Shown here piece by piece: positions 52,931 to 62,338 of a stretch of DNA of 64,000 bases. Each line of letters opens with the position of its first letter. Within the stretch, counting starts at the first letter, position 1. Origin of the DNA: Gammaproteobacteria bacterium (GTDB lineage Bacteria; Pseudomonadota; Gammaproteobacteria; Ga0077554; Ga007554); NCBI GenBank assembly GCA_021731145.1, contig JAKFXX010000002.1:62001-126000 (forward strand), read 5' to 3'. The position numbers were made by a program, and so were the translations under genes. The notes under the pieces were generated by a model, which was given only the letters and a program-made list of their open reading frames with translations, was not told the DNA's origin and searched no databases.

Positions 52931-53413
52931 GTGGATCGCAACATAGCCTCAAGGGCGTGGCGGAAATTGATCAGCCTCTGTTGTATGGGGCTGCTGCTCA
53001 TGACGTTTAACCCTGCCGTTGCGGACCAGGTACGGCATATGGTGCTGGTTGCCGGCGCCAATGCCTACGTCCCGCCGCTCACCCCCGCCGAAGTGCGCAA
53101 GCTGTTCCTGGGCGTGGTCATAACCAAGGATGGCCAGCGCATTGAGCCGTTACTCAATCTGACCGATCCTTTACTGCACGAAGTATTCCTGCAGAAAGTC
53201 GTATTCATGTCATCTGAAAATTACCAGCGCCAACTGCTTGCCCGGATAAACCATTTGGGCGATCCGCGCCCCCAAGAATACTCCGATCCCTGGCAGTTAA
53301 TCAGCGCCCTGCGCAGCCGGCCCGGCGCGGTCAGCTATATGTGGGCGCAAGATACCCGCCCCCGGATGGGCCTGAAAATAGTACAAGAGCTATGGCAAAG
53401 CCGACAGGAATAG
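52931..53413 (+). CDS. Exported phosphate-binding-like domain protein
   Basis: GTG 52931 gives a signal peptide (WRKLISLCCMGLLLMTFNPAVA) and a 160-residue product; an upstream ATG at 52874 is possible. The mature part (AYVPPLTPAEVRKLFLGVVITKDGQRIEPLLN, SENYQRQLLARINHLG, ALRSRPGAVSYMW) resembles the small PstS-like/PBP-like domains found as partners of membrane signalling proteins. The 3' end overlaps the GGDEF-EAL gene by 22 bases. It may sense a ligand and act on that protein. Confidence 0.7.
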   Translation: MDRNIASRAWRKLISLCCMGLLLMTFNPAVADQVRHMVLVAGANAYVPPLTPAEVRKLFLGVVITKDGQRIEPLLNLTDPLLHEVFLQKVVFMSSENYQRQLLARINHLGDPRPQEYSDPWQLISALRSRPGAVSYMWAQDTRPRMGLKIVQELWQSRQE

Positions 53414-55320
53414 CGCGCCTTTCCAAGGGATTGATCGGCCGTCTGATGACGGTCGTGGTGGCCATCCATGCTATCCTGGTCCCTCTGCTGTTTGTCGGCG
53501 TGCTGTATATCGTGAAACAGGGCTATGAATCCCTGTTTATCAATCAGGTACGCTCCGACTCCCACATGCTCGCCGTACTGGCCGGACGGGATCTGCGTCC
53601 CGCCCGGCTACAGACACTTTTCGAAGAAGTGGCATTGAGCGGCAGCGTGGTTTTTTGGGAAATCACAGATACATCGGGACAGACCATCGCCAGCGCTCAC
53701 GGGCCAGATGTGCGCACAAATTTCCAGGAAGATTTTTTCTTTGACGAGCACGGGGATACGGTCTATCACATCTCCGTCCCTGTCAACGATGACGCCGGCA
53801 TACTGCGCGGTGTACTCCGGCTTGGCTACGATGAAACGCCAACCCAAGAGCAGATTGACAACACCTACCACCGTGGTTTCTACCTGGCGATAGGGTACAT
53901 TGCGCTTACCCTGTTCCTGACGATTTCCGGCGGCAGAATCCTCAACCTGATGCGCAAGGAACTGGTGACACAAGCCAGCGCGCTCGAACACCAGGCGCTG
54001 CATGACACCTTGACCGGCCTGCCCAACCGCGCCTTGCTGCATGACCGGTTAAAGCAATCCATTCTCGCCAGTCAGCGCGAACACGCACCGTTCGCCCTGT
54101 TCCTGATGGATCTGGACCGTTTCAAGGAAGTAAATGACACGCTGGGGCATCAGGCAGGCGATGTGATATTACAGCAGACCGCCGCACGCCTGCGTGAAGC
54201 GGTGCGGGAGTCCGACACCGTTGCGCGACTGGGGGGAGATGAGTTCGCCGTGGTATTGCCCAAGGTCGATGTGGATGGTGCAGTTCTGATTGCGGAGAAG
54301 ATACTCAGAACGCTGCAGGAGCCTTTCGTGGTGGAGAGCAGGACGCTACCGATTGGCGCCAGCATCGGCATTGCGCTATTTCCCGGCCATGGCGAAGATG
54401 CCGCCAGCCTGTTGAGCCGCGCCGATGTGGCCATGTATGCCGCCAAACATGCGGGCGGCGGCCTGACCGTATATGACCCCGATCTGGACCGGCACAGCAT
54501 GGATCGGCTCACCCTGACGGCGGAATTGCGTCAGGGCATCGACCACGATGAAATTGAGGTGTATTACCAGCCCAAGGCCGACCTCCATACCGGAGAGGTT
54601 TGCGGCGTTGAAGCCCTGGCGCGCTGGCGGCATCCACGGCTTGGGCTTATCCTGCCCGAGGAATTCATTCCACTAGCGGAACGGGCAGGCGTCATCAACA
54701 CGCTGACATTACGCATCATTGAAGCAAGCGCCCGCCAGTGTGCGCACTGGTCCAGCGGCGGCAGACGGATAAGCGTCGCAGTGAACCTCTCACCGTTGAG
54801 CCTGCTCGATGCAAAATTTGCTGAAAAGATTGCAGAGATCATCCGCAACTGCGGCCTGTCCGCCTGCACACTGATCCTGGAGGTCACCGAAGGCGCAATT
54901 ATGGCCGATACGCCACAGGTACAGGAACTGTTTACCCAGCTTGATGCCATGGGTGTGCGGATTTCCATCGACGACTTTGGCACAGGCTATTCCTCACTTG
55001 CCCGGCTGAAGAAACTGCCGGTGTCAGAGGTGAAGATCGACAAATCCTTTGTGATCGACATGCTTACCGATGACAACGACGCCGCCATCGTGCGCGCCAC
55101 CATTGATCTCGCACACAACCTCGGCATTAAAGTCGTGGCGGAAGGCGTCGAGACACAGGGACACCTGGAGATGTTGGCGGCCTTTGGCTGCGATATGGCG
55201 CAAGGCTACCACATCAGCCGACCATTACCGACGCTTGAAATCCGGCACCTTTTGGCCGTCGACAGAAAGATTATCACTATCGGAGGAAATGAAGATAAGC
55301 CACTGTTCAGCGGGCTGTAA
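53392..55320 (+). CDS. Membrane GGDEF-EAL protein (cyclic di-GMP turnover)
   Basis: The 642 residues contain two membrane helices (LMTVVVAIHAILVPLLFVGV and YLAIGYIALTLFLTISGG) around a periplasmic sensor of about 110 residues. A GGDEF domain has the intact LGGDEFAVV and an upstream RESD that fits the I-site, so the cyclase may be product-inhibited. An EAL domain has GVEALARWRHP, DDFGTGYSS, VKIDKSF and VAEGVET, all expected active-site blocks. Both activities could be present. It overlaps the upstream periplasmic protein gene, its likely sensory partner. Confidence 0.9.
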   Translation: MAKPTGIARLSKGLIGRLMTVVVAIHAILVPLLFVGVLYIVKQGYESLFINQVRSDSHMLAVLAGRDLRPARLQTLFEEVALSGSVVFWEITDTSGQTIASAHGPDVRTNFQEDFFFDEHGDTVYHISVPVNDDAGILRGVLRLGYDETPTQEQIDNTYHRGFYLAIGYIALTLFLTISGGRILNLMRKELVTQASALEHQALHDTLTGLPNRALLHDRLKQSILASQREHAPFALFLMDLDRFKEVNDTLGHQAGDVILQQTAARLREAVRESDTVARLGGDEFAVVLPKVDVDGAVLIAEKILRTLQEPFVVESRTLPIGASIGIALFPGHGEDAASLLSRADVAMYAAKHAGGGLTVYDPDLDRHSMDRLTLTAELRQGIDHDEIEVYYQPKADLHTGEVCGVEALARWRHPRLGLILPEEFIPLAERAGVINTLTLRIIEASARQCAHWSSGGRRISVAVNLSPLSLLDAKFAEKIAEIIRNCGLSACTLILEVTEGAIMADTPQVQELFTQLDAMGVRISIDDFGTGYSSLARLKKLPVSEVKIDKSFVIDMLTDDNDAAIVRATIDLAHNLGIKVVAEGVETQGHLEMLAAFGCDMAQGYHISRPLPTLEIRHLLAVDRKIITIGGNEDKPLFSGL

Positions 55321-55414
55321 TATATAAGCCCGGATTATCCATTAGCCCCAAAGCCGTTTACTTAATGTAGGCTGGGGCAAGCACAACGGACCCAATCTGC
55401 ATTCCTGAGCCGCA

Positions 55415-57232
55415 TTATTTCAGCCCTGATCTGGCCTTGATAAACTCCACAACCTGGATCAGTGGAATATTCTGACTCTCTGCATCACGCCGCCCCTTGT
55501 ATTCAATCATACCTTCGTCCAGCTTGCTCTCGCCGAGTACCAAACGGTGCGGGATGCCGATCAGCTCCATATCCGTGAACATCACGCCCGCGCGCTCCTT
55601 GCGGTCGTCGTATAACACCTCGATGCCTGCCGCCTGCAATTCACTGTAAAGGGCGTCAGCGGCATCGCGGATGCGCTGTGATTTGTGCATATTCATCGGC
55701 AACAGCGCAACCTGAAAAGGTGCGATAGCGTCGGGCCAGATGATGCCTTTGTCATCGTTGTTCTGCTCAATGGCGGAGGCGACAATGCGCGACACGCCGA
55801 TGCCGTAGCAGCCCATCGTCATCACGATGCTGCGTCCTTGCTCATCCAGACAGGTGGCGTTCAATGCCTTGCTGTACTTGTCGCCAAGCTGAAAGATGTG
55901 ACCCACCTCAATGCCACGGCGGATCGCCAGCCGTCCCTCGCACCGGAAAACTGCTCCTGCGTTTCCGGCACTTCCGCCATCCATGGCGGTCGCACGCGGG
56001 CATTGCTCGCCCGCACGCACTGTACGCAGATCGGCCACCGACGGCCGGAAAACCGCTCCTGCGTTTCCGGCACTACTGCCATCCATGGCGGTCGGCAGCG
56101 GAACGTCCTCACCCCAGTTGAGATTGATCCAGTGGTAATCCAGCTCGTTCGCGCCACTGGAAAAATTGCGCGCCTGCGCGGCCTGCTGATCCACCATCAC
56201 AGTCAAACCGGAGGGCAGTCCCAGCGGGCCAACAAAACCCGCCGGCGCGCCGGTGGCGGCGAATACTTCAGCAGCTTCCGCCATACGCAGATTGGTCGCA
56301 CCGAGAGCACGCGCCGCTTTTATCGTGTTGAGTTCGTCGCCGCCGCCGATAAAAAACACCACCGGCTTGTCATCGGCGATCATCACCACGCTCTTGACGA
56401 TGCGCTCAAAGGAGATACCAAGCATCTGCGCCTGTTCGTCGACAGTGCGGATACCCGGCGTAGAGACTTTCTCCTTCTCGCGCGGCGCTTCATGTGCGGG
56501 CGCGGGCAGGTGGCTGGTGGCCATTTCCACATTCGCGGCGTAGTTACAGCTATCGCAGAATGCGATGGCGTCCTCGCCCGAATCCGCCAGCACATGGAAT
56601 TCATGCGAATAACGCCCGCCGATGCTGCCGGTGTCTGCCTCCACGGGGCGGAATTCCAACCCAAGGCGGGTGAAGATACGCGTATAGGTTTGATGCATCA
56701 GATCATAGGTCTCTTGCAGCGAGGCCTGATCGAGATGGAAGGAATAGGCATCCTTCATGATGAACTCGCGGGCGCGCATCACGCCGAAACGCGGGCGGGT
56801 CTCGTCGCGGAACTTGGTCTGAATCTGATAAAAGTTGGAGGGCAACTGCTTGTAGCTGCGGATCTCGCGGCGGATCAAATCGGTGATGACCTCTTCGTGC
56901 GTCGGGCCAAAACAAAATTCACGATCGTGGCGGTCCTTGAGGCGCAGCAGCTCCGGTCCATACTGCTCCCAGCGCCCAGACTCCTGCCACAGCTCGGCGG
57001 GCTGCACGGCGGGCATCAACACCTCCAGCGCCCCCGCGCGATCCATCTCCTCACGCACAATGGCCTCCACCTTGCGCAGCACGCGCAGCCCCAAGGGCAA
57101 CCAGGTGTACAAACCGGCAGCCAGCTTGCGGATCATCCCCGCGCGCAGCATCAATTGGTGGCTGATGACTTCGGCATCGGACGGGGTTTCTTTGACGGTA
57201 GATAATAAAAATCGTGATACGCGCATGGTCAA
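55415..57232 (-). CDS. proS: Prolyl-tRNA synthetase with two in-frame repeat insertions
   Basis: ProS charges tRNA-Pro. The class II motifs are present ([65 protein letters not shown]), with the editing (INS) domain between, in 605 residues. Near residues 381-397 and 413-429 it carries two copies of a 17-residue insert ([16 protein letters not shown]) that do not belong to the family. Removing them leaves [20 protein letters not shown], the expected sequence. The inserts lie before the catalytic domain's third part, at the INS-domain side, and probably form tolerated loops. Confidence 0.93.
   Translation of the reverse strand: MTMRVSRFLLSTVKETPSDAEVISHQLMLRAGMIRKLAAGLYTWLPLGLRVLRKVEAIVREEMDRAGALEVLMPAVQPAELWQESGRWEQYGPELLRLKDRHDREFCFGPTHEEVITDLIRREIRSYKQLPSNFYQIQTKFRDETRPRFGVMRAREFIMKDAYSFHLDQASLQETYDLMHQTYTRIFTRLGLEFRPVEADTGSIGGRYSHEFHVLADSGEDAIAFCDSCNYAANVEMATSHLPAPAHEAPREKEKVSTPGIRTVDEQAQMLGISFERIVKSVVMIADDKPVVFFIGGGDELNTIKAARALGATNLRMAEAAEVFAATGAPAGFVGPLGLPSGLTVMVDQQAAQARNFSSGANELDYHWINLNWGEDVPLPTAMDGSSAGNAGAVFRPSVADLRTVRAGEQCPRATAMDGGSAGNAGAVFRCEGRLAIRRGIEVGHIFQLGDKYSKALNATCLDEQGRSIVMTMGCYGIGVSRIVASAIEQNNDDKGIIWPDAIAPFQVALLPMNMHKSQRIRDAADALYSELQAAGIEVLYDDRKERAGVMFTDMELIGIPHRLVLGESKLDEGMIEYKGRRDAESQNIPLIQVVEFIKARSGLK
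55943..55993 (-). repeat. In-frame 51-bp palindromic element in proS, copy 2
   Basis: Read on the minus strand the insert contains CCGCCATGGATGGCGG and the dyad CCGGAAA...TTTTCCGG. It is nearly identical over about 49 bases to copy 1 at 56039-56089 (about three or four mismatches). It encodes [17 protein letters not shown] and follows CPR in the synthetase. Confidence 0.85.
56039..56089 (-). repeat. In-frame 51-bp palindromic element in proS, copy 1
   Basis: This insert encodes [17 protein letters not shown] between PLPT and VADLR. The two copies lie 45 bases apart, separated by codons for [15 protein letters not shown], which are native. The element is a multiple of three and keeps the frame open. 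Confidence 0.85.
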
Positions 57233-57333
57233 TTCTTTCTTGGGTTAAGACGTGGAATTCTACTGGTGTATAAGCACCACGTACAGTGTCGCATAGCCAT
57301 TCGGCCGAGAGACAAACCTAAATGCACTTTTTT

Positions 57334-57347
57334 TGACTTATATCAAA
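57334..57347. promoter_or_regulatory. FNR/Anr-like box upstream of ccp
   Basis: TTGACTTATATCAA matches 9 of 10 defined positions of the FNR/Anr site TTGAT-N4-ATCAA. It lies about 180 bases upstream of the cytochrome c peroxidase start. Anr controls such genes in Pseudomonas. Confidence 0.55.
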
Positions 57348-57408
57348 CACCATGCGCGCTTTTTAATCCACTCTTCACATAGAGCCACCATTCGGCCCTA
57401 AAAATACC

Positions 57409-57452
57409 TAGACAAAGTCTAAATTATCTGTTTAAATTTAGATCAAGTCTAA
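57409..57452. promoter_or_regulatory. Paired dyads upstream of ccp
   Basis: TAGACAAAGTCTA (57409-57421) and TTAGATCAAGTCTAA (57438-57452) share the TAGAC/GTCTA half-site. They are 30 bases apart centre to centre, about three helical turns. This looks like a two-site operator. The bound regulator is not known. Confidence 0.55.
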
Positions 57453-57524
57453 TTCGTGAGCCGGATTGGGAAAAACTTACTTACATAACAGTGGCATTAG
57501 CAAAATCAACAGGAGGAGTAACAA

Positions 57525-58568
57525 ATGAAAATCATGATTCGCGCATTACCGTTTGTCATCGGCAGTGTCTTGTCCATAGGGTTGGCGCATACCGCATCGG
57601 CCTTTGAAGCCCTGCCCAAACAGCCGCCCGTCCCCAAAGACAACCCCATGAGCGCCGCCAAGGTGGAACTCGGCAAGCAATTGTATTTTGATCCGCGCCT
57701 GTCCGTGAACGGCACGGTCTCCTGCAACTCCTGCCATGACGTGAGCGGCAGCGGCACGGACAACCGCCCGGTATCCATCGGCGTGGGCGGCACGGCAGGC
57801 GGGCGCAACGCCCCCACCGTATGGAATGCGGCGTTTCTCACCGCTCAATTCTGGGACGGACGGGCCGCCACACTGGAGGATCAGGCCAAGGGACCGATCC
57901 TGAACCCCAAAGAGATGGCCATGCCCAACGAAAAGGCGGTGATCGACCGCCTTTCGTCGATACCCGGCTACAAGGAGCAGTTCGCCAAGGTATTCGGTGG
58001 CCCCAGCGCCCTGAGCTATGACAATGTCGCCAAGGCCATTGCCGCCTACGAACGCACGCTTATCACCCCCAACAGTGCGTTTGACCGCTTTGTGAAGGGC
58101 GATAAAAAAGCGTTATCAGCAGCAGCGCAGCGCGGCATGAAAACCGTGCAGGACGTGGGATGCACCGCATGTCACAACGGCGTGATATTCGCTGGCCCTG
58201 CATTGCCGATGGGCGAAGGGTTTTACCAGAAATTCCCCATGATGACGAACAACGACTATGTGACGAAGTACAAATTGGCCGAAGATGAGGGGCGTTTTGA
58301 AGTCACCAAGAACACGGCCGACAAACACATGTTCCGCGTGTCGACCTGGCGCAACGTGGCCTTGACCGCACCGTATTTCCACAATGGCGCCGTCAAGACG
58401 CTGGACGAAGCGGTACGGGTCATGGGCAAGACCCAGCTCAACAAGGACTTGAGCGCAGAACAGGTAAGCGACATAGTCGCATTCCTCAACAGCTTGACCG
58501 GGGAATTCCCCAAGCAGACCATGCCGAGGTTGCCAGCCACGCCGAACAGCAGCGTGGTGAGTGAGTAA
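57525..58568 (+). CDS. ccpA: Dihaem cytochrome c peroxidase
   Basis: This periplasmic enzyme reduces hydrogen peroxide with electrons from cytochrome c. After a signal peptide (PFVIGSVLSIGLAHTASAF) it has two haem-c motifs, CNSCHDVSGSG and CTACHNGVIFAGP, and the second haem's methionine region KHMFRVSTWRNVALTAPYFHNG. It is 347 residues long. The ATG follows GGAGG. An FNR-like box and a paired dyad lie upstream, and an intrinsic terminator follows. Confidence 0.95.
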   Translation: MKIMIRALPFVIGSVLSIGLAHTASAFEALPKQPPVPKDNPMSAAKVELGKQLYFDPRLSVNGTVSCNSCHDVSGSGTDNRPVSIGVGGTAGGRNAPTVWNAAFLTAQFWDGRAATLEDQAKGPILNPKEMAMPNEKAVIDRLSSIPGYKEQFAKVFGGPSALSYDNVAKAIAAYERTLITPNSAFDRFVKGDKKALSAAAQRGMKTVQDVGCTACHNGVIFAGPALPMGEGFYQKFPMMTNNDYVTKYKLAEDEGRFEVTKNTADKHMFRVSTWRNVALTAPYFHNGAVKTLDEAVRVMGKTQLNKDLSAEQVSDIVAFLNSLTGEFPKQTMPRLPATPNSSVVSE

Positions 58569-58585
58569 GTCAGGGTCTAAACGAA

Positions 58586-58609
58586 GGGGCGCGGAAGCGC
58601 CCCTTTTTT
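58586..58609 (+). terminator. Intrinsic terminator after ccp
   Basis: GGGGCGC pairs with GCGCCCC around a 4-nt loop, followed by six T residues. It also stands between ccp and the opposing small periplasmic gene. Confidence 0.92.
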
Positions 58610-58630
58610 GTGTGTGTGCTACTCAGCAAG

Positions 58631-58990
58631 TTATTTGACTACCGAAGCGGAAGAAACAAAAACGATCCTGTCGAATGTGCGATTCAGCGTTTTACTGGTG
58701 AACTTCTCCATCACCATGCTCTCGGCAAAGCGCACCTTATCGCCGACTTTGACCTTGGTAGTCGGCCCGGCAATCCAGAACCGTTTGCCATTGGCACCTT
58801 CCAGCTCCATGTAGGTGTAGATGGAAGCATCCTTAGTGGAGATCACCTTGCCTTCGCTGGGCGTACCAATCTGCGCAATGTTGCCGTGGGCTGCATCGGC
58901 AGGCGCTTTTTCCGCGCCTGCCGCCTGCAGCGGGCCGAACGAAACCGTCATTAGCAGGGCCATGGCAGCGGGTAAATAAGATATCTTCAC
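58631..58990 (-). CDS. Small periplasmic protein, NrfJ-like
   Basis: GTG 58990, with GGAGG just upstream, starts a signal peptide (PAAMALLMTVSFGPLQAAG) and a 119-residue product. The mature part (EGKVISTKDASIYTYMELEGANGKRFWIAGPTTKVKVGDKVRF) has the OB-like layout of NrfJ-type and related proteins found near cytochrome systems. The function is unknown. It converges on ccp. Confidence 0.7.
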   Translation of the reverse strand: MKISYLPAAMALLMTVSFGPLQAAGAEKAPADAAHGNIAQIGTPSEGKVISTKDASIYTYMELEGANGKRFWIAGPTTKVKVGDKVRFAESMVMEKFTSKTLNRTFDRIVFVSSASVVK

Positions 58991-59085
58991 AAAACCTCCA
59001 TAATTTATCGTATTAATCATCAATCCAGAGGCGCACAAGGCCTATTTCATTCACTGTGACAGACAACCGGGACACATGGTTCCGC

Positions 59086-59943
59086 TCAAACCAGCCAGTA
59101 CGTCTCGGTAAAGCGCATGGAAAGGTCAATCGCACGCAGGTGCTTGGTGATTGCGCCCAGCGAAATAAAGTCCACCCCAGTTTCGGCGATCTGGCGCAGG
59201 TTGTCCAGACCTATGCCGCCAGAGGCCTCCAGTTTAGCCTGTCCGGCGTTTAACGCAACCGCTGCGCGCATCTGTTCCAGGTCGAAATTATCCAGCAACA
59301 GGATATCCGCATGTGACGCCAGAGCCTCGCGCACCTCATCAAGCGTTTCAACTTCGACTTCAACAGGCAAGCCTTTGCCATGGACGCGCGCAGCCGCTAT
59401 TGCGTCCTGGATGGAACCTGCGGCGAGGATGTGATTTTCCTTGATCAGAATGCCGTCGTACAATCCATGCCGGTGATTGTGGCAGCCGCCGCAACGCACG
59501 GCGTATTTTTGCGCGTCGCGCAGACCGGGAATGGTCTTGCGGGTGTCGAGGATTTTTACCTTGGTGCCTTGCACTGTATCGGCATAACGCCGCGCCTGGG
59601 TCGCAGTACCAGACAAGGTTTGCAGAAAATTCAGCGCAGTGCGTTCCCCCGTCAACAGTGGTCGCGCCGGGCCATGCAGTGTACACAATGTCTGGTTTGC
59701 GGTGACAATATCGCCGTCGACGGCATGCCAGGTGACCTGAATGGTGGCGTCCATCTGCCGGAAAACAGCGTCAAACCACGCCGCACCACACAGCACGGCA
59801 TCCTCGCGGCTGATAACGGTGGCATCACACACCGCATCGACCGGGATCAGCATGGCGGTGACATCGCCGCTGCCAATATCCTCGGCCAGCGCGCGGCGCA
59901 CGGAGGCGTCAATATCGCTGGGTAATACGCGTTCTTCGCTCAC
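59086..59943 (-). CDS. nadC: Nicotinate-nucleotide pyrophosphorylase (quinolinate phosphoribosyltransferase)
   Basis: NadC converts quinolinate and PRPP to nicotinate mononucleotide in NAD synthesis. The conserved [22 protein letters not shown] and [18 protein letters not shown] hold the substrate-binding residues. The C-terminal [26 protein letters not shown] is typical. It is 285 residues long. Its start overlaps the hda stop by 4 bases. Confidence 0.95.
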   Translation of the reverse strand: MSEERVLPSDIDASVRRALAEDIGSGDVTAMLIPVDAVCDATVISREDAVLCGAAWFDAVFRQMDATIQVTWHAVDGDIVTANQTLCTLHGPARPLLTGERTALNFLQTLSGTATQARRYADTVQGTKVKILDTRKTIPGLRDAQKYAVRCGGCHNHRHGLYDGILIKENHILAAGSIQDAIAAARVHGKGLPVEVEVETLDEVREALASHADILLLDNFDLEQMRAAVALNAGQAKLEASGGIGLDNLRQIAETGVDFISLGAITKHLRAIDLSMRFTETYWLV

Positions 59944-60632
59944 GCTTCAATAATTCCCTTGATAAACGGTATGGTCAGTTTGCGCTGGGCCGCCAGGGAA
60001 GCATGGTCAAGGCGCTCCAGCAAGGCGAACAGAGCGGGCATGTCGCGGCGCTCGCGGCGCAACAGAAATTGCGCCACCTCATCCGGCAGCTCAAGCCCCC
60101 GCTGACGCGCGCGCAATTGCAATGCGGCGAGCACGCTCTCGTCATCAAGGGTATCAAGATGCAACACCAGTCCCCATGCCAGGCGAGAGGCAAGATCGGG
60201 AAGCGCCACACCCACCCCGCTGGGCGCGGCGCTGCCCGCAATCATGCAGTGCGTGCCGCTGTCGCGCATGCGGTTGTAGAGATGAAACAGCGCTGTTTCC
60301 CACGCCGCTTGCCCGGCTATCGCCTGGATGTCGTCGATGCACACCAATGCGAGCTGCTCGAATCCCTCCAGCAATCCGGGGGAAAACTCATCGGCCTGCG
60401 CCAATGGCACATAGGCGACAGCCTCGCCGCGCGCGTTTGCTTGATGGCAGGCGGCCTGCAACAGGTGGGTCTTGCCAACCCCCGGGGCACCCCACAAATA
60501 GATCATCTGCTCGCCTTCGGCACACGCGCTGCGCTGCACAGCGGAGACGGCCTCGCTGTTGGCGCCGGGGAAATAATTGGCGAACGCGGCATCATCGCGC
60601 ACGCCTATGCCGAGAGGGAGTTGCGCCGTCAT
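59940..60632 (-). CDS. hda: DnaA regulatory inactivator Hda
   Basis: Hda, with the clamp, makes DnaA hydrolyse ATP after initiation. The clamp-binding motif QLPLGIG near the N-terminus, Walker A ([13 protein letters not shown]), Walker B ([10 protein letters not shown]) and an AAA+ domain match. ATG 60632 gives 230 residues and the motif at residues 4-10; ATG 60647 adds five. It lies between an AI-2E-family gene and nadC. Confidence 0.94.
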   Translation of the reverse strand: MTAQLPLGIGVRDDAAFANYFPGANSEAVSAVQRSACAEGEQMIYLWGAPGVGKTHLLQAACHQANARGEAVAYVPLAQADEFSPGLLEGFEQLALVCIDDIQAIAGQAAWETALFHLYNRMRDSGTHCMIAGSAAPSGVGVALPDLASRLAWGLVLHLDTLDDESVLAALQLRARQRGLELPDEVAQFLLRRERRDMPALFALLERLDHASLAAQRKLTIPFIKGIIEA

Positions 60633-60665
60633 TGGAGTGTCACCCATTGTCCTGCCGCAATGCCT

Positions 60666-61745
60666 TCACGGAGATTCGCCATTCCCGGCGTCATAGACCC
60701 GGCTGTGCATATAACGCTCATGTGCATGGCGCAGTAACACCATGACCACGGCGGCGACCGGCAGCGCCAACAGGATACCGAAAAAGCCGAACAACTGCCC
60801 GCCCGCCATGACGGCAAAGATCACCATCACCGGGTGCAGGCCGATACGGTCTCCGACCAGCCACGGCGTAAGCACCATGCCTTCCAGCATCTGCCCCACA
60901 CCGAACACCGCCAGCACCAGCAACAGATGGAACAGATCCTGATACTGGACAAGGGCAGCAATGCTGGCCACCAGCAGGCCGATAGCGAAGCCAAGATAAG
61001 GAACGAAGCTGAGCAGCCCCGCAGCCATGCCAATCAGCAGGGCAACATCCAGGCCGACCAGCCACAGACCAATGGAATAGATCGTCCCCAGTGCCAGCAT
61101 AACCAAGATCTGTCCACGTAAAAACGCCCCCAGCATCTCATCGCACTGACGCGCCAGACGGGTCACCACCGGCTCCGCAGTGCGCGGCAACAGCTCCTGG
61201 ATGCGAGACACAAGCACATCCCAATCACGCAGCAGGTAAAAGGTCACCACCGGGATCAGCATTAGATTCACCAGCCAGCCCAGCAGCGTCAAACCGGAAC
61301 GGGTCACGGAGGCCATCGCCCCCGCCACCACCCCCCCAGCGGTTTGCCAGTGTTCGGCAATGGCCTGTTTCAGGGTATCCAGATTCAGGGCACGCTCCTC
61401 AAGCTGCAATTTCGTCTGCAGCCAAGGCAACGCGGTATACTGGAGCCAGTCGACATAGCCAGGCAGCTTGCTTATCAATATCTCGAACTGGTGCGCCAGC
61501 AACGGGACGCCAATCAGCAATAGCAGCAGCAACAGCGCCAACAGCCCGGTAAAGACGATCACGACCGACATGGTGCGGGACAACCCCAGCTTTTCAAGGC
61601 GGTCGGCAAGCGGGTCCGTGGCATAGGCCAGCAGGGCCGCAACAAGAAAGGGCGTCAGCACCGGCGCCAGCAGGTACAACAGCGCGCCAACAGCCGCGAC
61701 ACCTAACAGCGCCAGCCACTTTTGTGAATCAGTCAGCGCCGGCAT
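60666..61745 (-). CDS. AI-2E family (PerM-like) membrane protein
   Basis: The 359-residue protein has about eight membrane segments. It carries the family features LLAYATDPLADRLEKLGLSRTMSV at the N-terminus and FVPYLGFAIGLLVASIAAL, GRQMLEGMVLTPWLVGDRIGLHPVMVIFAVM-like sequence toward the end. Members have been linked to autoinducer-2 export or sodium/proton exchange, but the substrate here is unknown. It precedes hda on the minus strand. Confidence 0.88.
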   Translation of the reverse strand: MPALTDSQKWLALLGVAAVGALLYLLAPVLTPFLVAALLAYATDPLADRLEKLGLSRTMSVVIVFTGLLALLLLLLLIGVPLLAHQFEILISKLPGYVDWLQYTALPWLQTKLQLEERALNLDTLKQAIAEHWQTAGGVVAGAMASVTRSGLTLLGWLVNLMLIPVVTFYLLRDWDVLVSRIQELLPRTAEPVVTRLARQCDEMLGAFLRGQILVMLALGTIYSIGLWLVGLDVALLIGMAAGLLSFVPYLGFAIGLLVASIAALVQYQDLFHLLLVLAVFGVGQMLEGMVLTPWLVGDRIGLHPVMVIFAVMAGGQLFGFFGILLALPVAAVVMVLLRHAHERYMHSRVYDAGNGESP

Positions 61746-61774
61746 TTATTCTCTATTTTTTATCAATGGTAGGG

Positions 61775-62338
61775 TTATCTGCAATGCCGCTCCGAGCGCA
61801 CGCGCATCGCCCGAAGGGTCCAGGTTCTAACATAATCCAGCCCGCTCAATACGGTGGTCGCCAGCACAAAATAGATCATGCCAGTGATAGCCCACGGAGG
61901 CAACGGCATCACGCTTAACGACATCACCAGTGCAAGCACCAGTACAATCTGGGCGAAGGTGTTGAGCTTGCTCACCAGGGTAGGCGCCATTTCAATATGG
62001 CCGATCAGATAGTGATAGGCGATGGCGCCGAACAGAATCAGCGCATCGCGGACAATCACTGCGGCCACCAGCCACACCGGAATGATGCCCAGCCAACCCA
62101 ACACCAGATACGACGACACCAGCAGCAGCTTGTCGGCGAGCGGATCCAGAATGGAGCCCAGGCGACTGGTCCAATGGAAATGCTTGGCGAGATAGCCATC
62201 CAGCGCATCCGACGCCCCCGCCACGGCGAACAGTAGCAACGCCTCGGCAAAACGCTCCTGCATGAGCAGCCACACCACCAGCGGCACGAGCAGTATGCGC
62301 GCCATGCTGATGATGTTCGGGATGTCGCGGCGGTTCAT
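61775..62338 (-). CDS. CDP-alcohol phosphatidyltransferase (PgsA-like)
   Basis: This 187-residue inner-membrane enzyme has the CDP-alcohol phosphotransferase motif DALDGYLAKHFHWTSRLGSILDPLADKL. Its usual DG-x2-AR reads DGYLAK, with Lys in place of Arg. It probably makes phosphatidylglycerophosphate or a related lipid. Its ATG overlaps the DUF2066 stop by 4 bases. Confidence 0.88.
   Translation of the reverse strand: MNRRDIPNIISMARILLVPLVVWLLMQERFAEALLLFAVAGASDALDGYLAKHFHWTSRLGSILDPLADKLLLVSSYLVLGWLGIIPVWLVAAVIVRDALILFGAIAYHYLIGHIEMAPTLVSKLNTFAQIVLVLALVMSLSVMPLPPWAITGMIYFVLATTVLSGLDYVRTWTLRAMRVRSERHCR

Noticed and set aside
55685-57205. A 506-codon plus-strand frame inside proS
   Set aside because: It is antisense to a clearly conserved synthetase and its translation has no family features; it comes from GC-rich codon bias.
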